Assembly: GCA_016200825.1 (NCBI GenBank)
Contig: JACQEA010000257.1
Location: 1-5,116 of the forward strand
Origin: Chloroflexota bacterium
GTDB taxonomy: Bacteria; Chloroflexota; Anaerolineae; UBA4142
Direction of reading: 5' to 3'
DNA length: 5,116 bases
The position numbers were made by a program, and so were the translations under genes. Position 1 is the stretch's first letter. The number at the start of each line of letters is the position of its first letter. This document shows, in pieces, positions 1 through 4,506 of the stretch. The notes beneath the pieces were generated by a model. That model was given only the letters and a program-made list of their open reading frames with translations, was not told where the DNA came from and did not search any database.

Positions 1-419
1 AGATGTGTCGCAGGAACACAACTCGGCACCATCACGTAACAACTGAACGGCGTGTACTTTGCCGCTTCGATCATATAGCGAATGCCTTCGACGCCAAACA
101 CATTCGCGATTTCGTGCGGGTCAATGATGACGGAGGTGGTACCGTGCGGCACGACCGCGCGCGCGAATTCGTACGGCGGCACCATCGCAGATTCAATATG
201 CACATGCGCATCAATAAAACCGGGACAAACGTGCGCGCCGCGCAAATCCATTACGCGCTGCGCGGGATAATCGCCCAAGCCGACGACGCGCGAATGTGTG
301 ATCGCGATGCTCGTCTCTTCGATTTCGCCGGAGAAAACATTGACGACGCGCGCGTTTTTCAGCAGCAGTTCTGCCGGCTCTTCCCCGCGCGCGACTTTGA
401 TGAGGTGGGAGATTTCCAT
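1..419 (-). CDS. ade: Adenine deaminase, N-terminal part (runs off left edge)
   Basis: Adenine deaminase hydrolyses adenine to hypoxanthine and ammonia in the cytoplasm, for purine salvage. The reading frame is open from an ATG at 417-419 to the left edge, giving 139 complete codons, roughly a quarter of the usual 540-600 residues. What is seen: a leading beta-sandwich segment with LLLKNARVVNVFSGEI (residues 18-33), then PGFIDAHVHIESAMVPP (66-82). The HxH pair H72/H74 in that segment is the amidohydrolase metal-binding motif, and the HIES form is typical of Ade. It continues with PHGTTSVIIDPHEIANVFG (91-109) and PSCVPAT (132-138), both hallmark Ade blocks. A purine-rich AAAGGGA lies nine bases before the ATG and supports this start. 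The remaining metal ligands and the C-terminal domain lie outside the window. It follows the HEPN-like gene on the same strand with a 74-base gap, in which I see no clear terminator. Confidence 0.95.
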   Translation of the reverse strand, partial: MEISHLIKVARGEEPAELLLKNARVVNVFSGEIEETSIAITHSRVVGLGDYPAQRVMDLRGAHVCPGFIDAHVHIESAMVPPYEFARAVVPHGTTSVIIDPHEIANVFGVEGIRYMIEAAKYTPFSCYVMVPSCVPATH

Positions 420-493
420 TTTTATATTTCCCTTTAATAAAGCCTCAGATTGAATTCACACCAAACGTGGGCACATGCGAAGTTTCATTCCAA

Positions 494-1507
494 TCATTTT
501 TCTGAATCCCGCCGTTTATCTAGCCAAAGGAATAAAGCTTCCATCGAGTCCCACCATTTCTCCAACATGGTAAGATCGACTGTACGAATTATCCCTTTGT
601 CATCGCGGAAAACATCCTCACCTCTATGTGCAACCTTATTGCGACATCGAAATAAAAAATCAATGTTACGAAAATCCTTTGGGTAAATATCTTTGAAACT
701 CTCTCCAAAAGATTGCTTCGCTACGCCATCAATCAACTCTGTAACACGAACATTGACGCGTCCGCTATCCTCCAAGTACTCGTACGCCGTGCCCGCTGTA
801 GTCGACTTTCCAAAAAACATCTGTTTAGTGGAAATCTCACAAGCGATAGCCATTTCCAATATTGCCCTCCGAAAATTACCTTCGAAGATAGCAGTCTGAG
901 CATCAGACCGAATCTCTTCCCTGAGGTCAGCTACCACTCCCATTTGCAAAGCCTGCTGCAATTCCGAATCGTAATGATCAGTGAACTCCTTTGAACCAAA
1001 CGGTGATGTTGTCAAACCAGGTATCGCTCGCAATACGAGATGAGTGATTCCGTGTTTAAACTGTTGACCTAATTCATCAAACCACTCTGGATTTTGAAAA
1101 TCATCTTCGCTGGGATTGAATTCTCGCAAAAGAGGATGATTAAGCTTGTATTTAAAGAAACGGACCGTTTTATTTGCTATTGCAAGTGCCGCCTCTTTAT
1201 ATTTGGGCAGACGCTCTTCAAAATAAGATTGACTTGGAGAATAATCCTTGATTCCTTCCTCCGTAATTCTGATCGGCGGCGGTTCCAAAGATTCCATCCG
1301 GCTTACTTTTATTATTATTCTCGATATGAGAAAAGAGAAGTGTTCTTTATTTGCACTCTTCCTTCTTCTATCCAAAAGAGGCACTAATGATAATCCAATA
1401 TCAAAATCATCGAGCCGAGTATTGTAACTGAGTTCGTCACTCTCTGCACGGTTCACTATCAAGTAATGCGGAAGTTTAACATCAAATTTGGCGACTAAGT
1501 GTTGCAT
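494..1507 (-). CDS. Uncharacterised protein with C-terminal HEPN-like domain
   Basis: I do not recognise the full-length family. The 337-residue product has no signal peptide or membrane segment. Its C-terminal third has a HEPN-like layout: a helix with NFRRAILEMAIACEISTKQM (211-230), a variable stretch, then FRNIDFLFRCRNKVAHRGE (279-297), and a last helix near MLEKWWDSMEALFLWLDKRR (314-333). Within this, RNKVAH (R289 to H294) fits the Rx4-6H signature that forms the active site of many HEPN RNases. Residues 1-200 are charged and mixed in character and match nothing I can name. The start ATG (1505-1507) has only a weak GGA about eight bases upstream. Base use differs from the ade and amidohydrolase genes: it is AT-richer and has few CGCG/GCGC tetranucleotides, which fits horizontal acquisition. 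HEPN domains without other recognisable parts can be RNases, toxins or non-catalytic helical bundles. An RNase or defence role is inference only. Confidence 0.75.
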   Translation of the reverse strand: MQHLVAKFDVKLPHYLIVNRAESDELSYNTRLDDFDIGLSLVPLLDRRRKSANKEHFSFLISRIIIKVSRMESLEPPPIRITEEGIKDYSPSQSYFEERLPKYKEAALAIANKTVRFFKYKLNHPLLREFNPSEDDFQNPEWFDELGQQFKHGITHLVLRAIPGLTTSPFGSKEFTDHYDSELQQALQMGVVADLREEIRSDAQTAIFEGNFRRAILEMAIACEISTKQMFFGKSTTAGTAYEYLEDSGRVNVRVTELIDGVAKQSFGESFKDIYPKDFRNIDFLFRCRNKVAHRGEDVFRDDKGIIRTVDLTMLEKWWDSMEALFLWLDKRRDSEK

Positions 1508-1679
1508 TTATTTATTCCATCAATTTTGAGGATGAAAAGCTTCACCATTATTGAAATTTGTCTCGATCTCATCTAGCCACCGCCCTGTGCGCCAACCCCC
1601 CTCGCTATCTGATTATGCTTCTGGCTCACAAACAACTCAACTCACTGCAGCAATAATTCCAGCGGGGGAAAACGTACGC

Positions 1680-1907
1680 TTACAATTCGCTCAAGATTTT
1701 CTGAATTGCTTCTTTCAAATGCTTCCTCCGAAAATCTTGAGAGAGTTTGCGCGCAGATTCGCCAATGATTTCTATTTGCATTATCACCGCGTCTTGACGC
1801 ATCCTTTCTTCAAGGAATGTCTCGTATGTTACGCCCTGCAAATATTCCTGGACTTGTGCAATCGAATCAAGAATCTCTCTCAAATAAACGGTATCATCCT
1901 TTATCAT
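1680..1907 (-). CDS. HepT-like (DUF86) protein with internal deletion of the catalytic motif
   Basis: The 75-residue product begins like a normal HepT/DUF86 toxin: DDTVYLREILDSIAQVQEYL (4-23), QDAVIMQIEIIGESARKLSQ (38-57) and DFRRKH (58-63). It then jumps straight to LKEAIQKILSEL (64-75), which resembles the extreme C-terminus of the family. Aligned by eye with the intact HepT at 3765-4106, about 37 residues are missing. These are the W..I.G segment, the whole Rx4HxY RNase/AMPylation motif and the VD..VW....D.P stretch. The junction is in frame, and I find no RxxxxH coding in the other frames downstream. Family members are usually 105-120 residues. The ATG lies inside the end of the upstream MNT gene (14-base overlap), as in the intact pair, so translation is probably coupled. 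Lacking the catalytic His and the target Tyr, it should be inactive as an RNase. It could be a decaying pseudogene, a selected toxin-null form, or a retained binding partner of the MNT protein. Confidence 0.8.
   Translation of the reverse strand: MIKDDTVYLREILDSIAQVQEYLQGVTYETFLEERMRQDAVIMQIEIIGESARKLSQDFRRKHLKEAIQKILSEL
1690..1741. repeat. Perfect 12-bp inverted repeat at the HepT-like deletion junction
   Basis: CTCAAGATTTTC at 1690-1701 is the exact reverse complement of GAAAATCTTGAG at 1730-1741, with a 28-base loop between. Both arms are coding: one encodes the LSQDF segment and the other the QKILS segment of the shortened HepT-like protein. The apparent deletion point (between codons 63 and 64) lies inside the loop. 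The arms are AT-rich and no T-run follows on either strand, so this does not look like an intrinsic terminator. Confidence 0.7.
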
Positions 1908-2259
1908 AGATGATCACCATTTCCTTTTCCACATAAGGACGAATGTATTTACTCAAGCCCGCATTTGAGACAAGATCAACTTTTCTGCCCAAGCGTTTCT
2001 CTAACTCTTCTTCCAGTTCAACCCATTTGAAGAGACCTAGAGGTTTTCGGCGCGGCTCTTCAAAGTCTACGAGAATATCAATATCACTCTCTCGTTTTTG
2101 TTCACCGCGCACAACTGAGCCGAATAACGCGATCCACTCGACACCGTACGGTTCGAGCAGCGGTAATATCTCTGCGCGTAATTCGGAAAAATTCTTGCGC
2201 GAGCCATTTCGTTTCTTTCCATTACGCGATATTTTCTTGGCTAATCTTCTAACCTTCAT
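1894..2259 (-). CDS. mntA: MNT-domain nucleotidyltransferase, MntA-type antitoxin
   Basis: This is a minimal nucleotidyltransferase of the MntA family, which in characterised pairs transfers AMP to a Tyr of the HepT toxin and neutralises it. The 121-residue protein has ALFGSVVRGEQKRESDIDIL (44-63), an exact GSx10DxD motif with G47, S48, D59 and D61. A third acidic residue, D95, sits in RKVDLVSNAGL (92-102). The typical tail KYIRPYVEKEMVIIYDKG (104-121) is present. All catalytic residues are therefore intact. The first 22 residues are a strongly basic extension. No in-frame ATG, GTG or TTG occurs between the first codon and the catalytic core, so the ATG at 2257-2259 is effectively forced. That ATG overlaps the stop of the upstream amidohydrolase as ATGA, with a purine-rich GGAGAGGGCGAG just before it, implying translational coupling. 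Its natural partner, the overlapping downstream HepT-like gene, has lost its catalytic motif. Confidence 0.92.
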   Translation of the reverse strand: MKVRRLAKKISRNGKKRNGSRKNFSELRAEILPLLEPYGVEWIALFGSVVRGEQKRESDIDILVDFEEPRRKPLGLFKWVELEEELEKRLGRKVDLVSNAGLSKYIRPYVEKEMVIIYDKG

Positions 2260-3620
2260 CTTGTTCTCGCCCTCTCCACCATCTCGCGCGCAATCTTATT
2301 GTGCCGCTCAATCACGCGCGGCAACTCCACCGTCAACAAATTCCCATGTTCAACAATTACGCGCCCATTGATGACCGACAAATCTACGCGCGGCGGCGCG
2401 CAAAAAATAATTGCGGCGACCGGATCGTGCAACGCGCCGGCAAATTCCAAGCGATTCAGATTGATGCCGATAAAATCCGCGGCTTTGCCTTTTTCGAGCG
2501 CGCCGATGTCATCCCGATTCAGCACGCGCGCGCCGCCGCGCGTACCCAACTCTATCGCTTGGCGCGCGGTCAGCGCGCAAGGATCACCTTGCACGCGTTG
2601 CAACAGCATCGCTTGGCGCGCTTCGGCGAGCATGTGCGATGAATCATTCGACGCGGAGCCGTCCACGCCCAAACCCACTTTCACATTTGCTTTCATCATT
2701 TTGACAATCGGCGCGATGCCAGACGCGAGCCGCATGTTCGATGTCGGACAATGCGCGACGCCGGTGCTGGTGCGCGCGTAACGCGCGATCTCCGCGTCAC
2801 TGCAATGCACGCTGTGCGCGAACCAAACATCGTTGCCGAGCCATTCCAAATGTTCGGCGTAATCCACCGGCCGCTTGCCAAATTTTTCCAGACAAAACTT
2901 TTCTTCGTCGAGTGTTTCCGCGAGGTGCGTATGCATATTTACTTTGTATGAACGCGCCAAGCGCGCGGATTCGCGCATCAGGTCGGGCGTGACGGAAAAA
3001 GGCGAGCAAGGCGCGAGCGCGACGCGGCACATCGAGTACGGCGCGGGATCGTGAAATTGTTCGATCACGCGGCGCGAATCGCGCAAAATATTTTCTGCCG
3101 AATCGCAGACGCGGTCGGGCGGGAGTCCGCCTTGCGATTCGCCGAGCGACATCGAACCGCGCGTCGGGTGAAAGCGTATGCCGATTTCACGCGCGGCGCG
3201 AATTTCGTCGTCGAGTGTGCATCCGTTTGGAAAAAGATACAAATGATCCGCGGCGGTCGTGCATCCGCTCAAAATTAATTCCGCCAGACCAATCAGCGCG
3301 CTCGTGTACACCGCGTCGGGTGTGAGTTCCGCCCAAATGGGATAAAGTGTTTTGAGCCAATTGAAAAGATTCGCGTTTTGCGCGGCGAGAATCGCGCGCG
3401 TGAGGGTTTGATAGAGGTGATGGTGTGTGTTGACGAGACCGGGCAGAATGATCATCCCGCGCGCGTCAATTACGCGGTCGGCGGTTTGTGGTAAATTGTT
3501 TGTCGCGCCGACCTGTTCAATAACATTGTCGCGAACATAGAGCGCGCCGTCGCGAATTTCGCGGCGCGCGTCGTCCATCGTCACAAGCACGTCGGCGTGT
3601 TTCAGTAAAAGTGTCGGCAT
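2256..3620 (-). CDS. 8-oxoguanine deaminase-like amidohydrolase
   Basis: A 454-residue cytoplasmic metal-dependent amidohydrolase of the AtzB/TrzN/guanine-deaminase-like branch. It is most like proteins annotated 8-oxoguanine deaminase, which convert 8-oxoguanine to uric acid and ammonia. The order of motifs is complete: LLLKHADVLVTMDD (4-17), LPGLVNTHHHLYQTLTRA (59-76) with metal ligands H66 and H68, SGCTTAADHLYLFPNG (118-133), MHTHLAET (229-236) with ligand H232 and catalytic E235, WFAHSVH (266-272) with catalytic H269, AHCPTSNMRLASGIAP (289-304), and GLGVDGSASND (316-326) with ligand D320. It ends with the metabolite-hydrolase C-terminal beta segment (ADFIGINLNRLEF, 381-393). An in-frame stop seven codons upstream makes the ATG at 3618-3620 the only good start, although no clear Shine-Dalgarno precedes it. 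Substrate is inferred from overall resemblance; hydroxyatrazine-type or other purine substrates cannot be excluded. The gene is CGCG-rich and overlaps the downstream mntA by four bases. Confidence 0.88.
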   Translation of the reverse strand: MPTLLLKHADVLVTMDDARREIRDGALYVRDNVIEQVGATNNLPQTADRVIDARGMIILPGLVNTHHHLYQTLTRAILAAQNANLFNWLKTLYPIWAELTPDAVYTSALIGLAELILSGCTTAADHLYLFPNGCTLDDEIRAAREIGIRFHPTRGSMSLGESQGGLPPDRVCDSAENILRDSRRVIEQFHDPAPYSMCRVALAPCSPFSVTPDLMRESARLARSYKVNMHTHLAETLDEEKFCLEKFGKRPVDYAEHLEWLGNDVWFAHSVHCSDAEIARYARTSTGVAHCPTSNMRLASGIAPIVKMMKANVKVGLGVDGSASNDSSHMLAEARQAMLLQRVQGDPCALTARQAIELGTRGGARVLNRDDIGALEKGKAADFIGINLNRLEFAGALHDPVAAIIFCAPPRVDLSVINGRVIVEHGNLLTVELPRVIERHNKIAREMVERARTR

Positions 3621-3764
3621 CGAGTCGCTGGAGCGAACTCAGCTAGGAGATGTATGCAAAATTTTCGTGCAGAATTTTAGAACATATGGCAGACAAGCTT
3701 TTCATCCAAACCAACGCGAATAATTTTTTGCATGCACGCCCGCGTCTTTTTCAAAGTCAAACGC

Positions 3765-4106
3765 TCAAGAAGAAAATTCGTTGTCAATAATCTTGGCGAC
3801 TTGGTCTCGTAATTTCGGCACATCCTCTGTCGCCGTTGTCCAAACAATATTCCAGTCAACCGAAAAATATGAATGCACGGCGACGTTGCGGAATCCAATG
3901 ATATCTGCCCACTCAATTTCAGAATGCCGATCACGAAATTCTTTTGACAAGTGAGATGCCGCTTCGCCGATGACCGTTAACTTGTGCAGAACCGCGCTAC
4001 GCAGTAGATCGTCAACAAAAGTATCTTTATTTGCTTGCGCCAGAAAATGATCAATTGCATCTGCGGCTTCAATGATATCAGCCAGATACAATTCTTCACG
4101 GCGCAT
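3765..4106 (-). CDS. hepT: HepT-type (DUF86/HEPN) RNase toxin
   Basis: This is a full-length HEPN toxin of the HepT family, an RNase partner of MNT antitoxins. From the ATG at 4104-4106 the product has 113 residues, the normal size. Visible blocks are MRREELYLADIIEAADAIDH (1-20), HKLTVIGEAASHLSKEFRDR (41-60), IEWADIIGFRNVAVHSYFSV (64-83) and DVPKLRDQVAKII (95-107). RNVAVHSY is a perfect Rx4HxY motif: R73 and H78 form the predicted RNase site, and Y80 is the expected AMPylation target of the cognate MntA. Two further in-frame ATGs at 4121 and 4136 would add 5 or 10 residues (the longest version starts MQSSKMPRLS). I prefer 4106 because it overlaps the mntA stop by 11 bases, with the ATG nested in the mntA Tyr codon exactly as in the other pair of this window. 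It is cotranscribed with mntA from the promoter at 4449-4477. Confidence 0.92.
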   Translation of the reverse strand: MRREELYLADIIEAADAIDHFLAQANKDTFVDDLLRSAVLHKLTVIGEAASHLSKEFRDRHSEIEWADIIGFRNVAVHSYFSVDWNIVWTTATEDVPKLRDQVAKIIDNEFSS

Positions 4107-4431
4107 AGATAACCTTGGCATTTTCGAGGACTGCACTACGAATCCTGGGTTTCAGTCCTCCCTTCGGTACTAAATCGACTTGACGATGAAGCATCGTTGA
4201 GAGTTCGCGTTGCATTCGCATGAGCGTGATGAAACTCACGCGCGCGTGAGGATCGAACTCAACCAGCAAATCAACATCACTATTCGGCTTGAAATCATTG
4301 CGCAGTGCCGAGCCAAACAAGGCAAGTTCGCGCACTCCATATCGCCGACATAATTGCTCAATGGCTTTGTATGGCAAACGGACTCGCGCTAGTTTATTTT
4401 TCTTTGTGATCGCTCGGGTTGTCAGCGCCAC
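4096..4431 (-). CDS. mntA: MNT-domain nucleotidyltransferase, MntA-type antitoxin (GTG start)
   Basis: This 111-residue minimal nucleotidyltransferase is the expected antitoxin of the overlapping hepT: it should AMPylate the Tyr in the toxin's Rx4HxY motif and block its RNase activity. ELALFGSALRNDFKPNSDVD (35-54) contains an exact GSx10DxD motif with G40, S41, D52 and D54. QVDLVPKGGLKPRIR (84-98) supplies the third acidic residue, D86. The tail AVLENAKVIYAP matches the family. The start codon is GTG at 4429-4431, preceded at six bases by a strong GGAGG (4438-4442), which decides the start. It is clearly diverged from the other MNT protein in the window, so the two pairs are not a recent duplication. 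A near-consensus promoter lies immediately upstream and would drive mntA-hepT as a two-gene operon. Autoregulation through the inverted repeats in that promoter is possible but inferred. Confidence 0.93.
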   Translation of the reverse strand: MALTTRAITKKNKLARVRLPYKAIEQLCRRYGVRELALFGSALRNDFKPNSDVDLLVEFDPHARVSFITLMRMQRELSTMLHRQVDLVPKGGLKPRIRSAVLENAKVIYAP

Positions 4432-4437
4432 TAGGTG

Positions 4438-4442
4438 CCTCC
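4438..4442 (-). promoter_or_regulatory. Ribosome binding site of mntA (GGAGG)
   Basis: GGAGG on the minus strand lies six bases before the GTG start of mntA. It is the strongest Shine-Dalgarno in the window. With the predicted -10 box ending at 4449, transcription should begin almost at this site, leaving a leader of only about 11 bases. Confidence 0.8.
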
Positions 4443-4448
4443 AAAAAG

Positions 4449-4477
4449 ATTATAACATACGCCCAACGGGTTGGCAA
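4449..4477 (-). promoter_or_regulatory. Sigma70-type promoter of mntA-hepT
   Basis: On the minus strand, TTGCCA (4472-4477, five of six consensus bases) is followed after exactly 17 bases by TATAAT (4449-4454, six of six). A TG one base before the TATAAT gives an extended -10. Expected transcription start is about 4442, just ahead of the GTG start at 4431. The -35 box overlaps the -35 box of the divergent promoter. Confidence 0.8.
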
Positions 4478-4479
4478 CC
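4463..4479. promoter_or_regulatory. Inverted-repeat cluster over the shared -35 region, candidate operator
   Basis: Two interlocking short inverted repeats share an arm. CCAAC (4463-4467) pairs with GTTGG (4470-4474), and GGTTG (4469-4473) pairs with CAACC (4475-4479) around a single central G. They cover both overlapping -35 boxes, so a dimeric repressor bound here could shut both promoters. No regulator is identified; MntA or the MntA-HepT complex is one possibility by analogy with other toxin-antitoxin operons. The arms are only five bases, so chance is not excluded. Confidence 0.4.
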
Positions 4480-4499
4480 AATTTGAAAACAGTTATAAT
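4471..4499 (+). promoter_or_regulatory. Sigma70-type promoter of the ThiF-family gene
   Basis: TTGGCA (4471-4476, five of six consensus bases) is followed after exactly 17 bases by TATAAT (4494-4499, six of six). The expected transcription start, about seven bases after the -10 box, falls at about 4506, next to the ATG at 4507-4509. The transcript should be leaderless or nearly so. Confidence 0.8.
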
Positions 4500-4506
4500 T
4501 TCAGCC

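Noticed and set aside
3..437. Plus-strand open frame of 144 codons opposite adenine deaminase
   Set aside because: Arg/His-rich translation with no motif. The minus strand carries clear Ade motifs across the same span, so this is a shadow created by CGCG-rich codons.
1680..1760. Frameshift rather than deletion as the cause of the short HepT-like product
   Set aside because: The family C-terminus continues in the same frame, and no RxxxxHxY coding appears in the other minus-strand frames down to 1508.
2299..2781. Plus-strand open frame of 160 codons inside the amidohydrolase
   Set aside because: It lies antisense to well-conserved amidohydrolase motifs, and its translation is low-complexity and unlike any protein I know.
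3645..3680. Plus-strand AGGAG followed by an ATG at 3654 in the gap upstream of the amidohydrolase
   Set aside because: The frame closes after eight codons (MQNFRAEF) and has no promoter. It is most likely chance.
3621..3764. Possible terminator or amidohydrolase promoter in the 144-base gap
   Set aside because: The only structure is a very short ACGC/GCGT stem and a TGCATGCA palindrome without a proper loop and T-run. The best promoter match (TTGGAT-17-TATGTT on the minus strand) is too weak to call.
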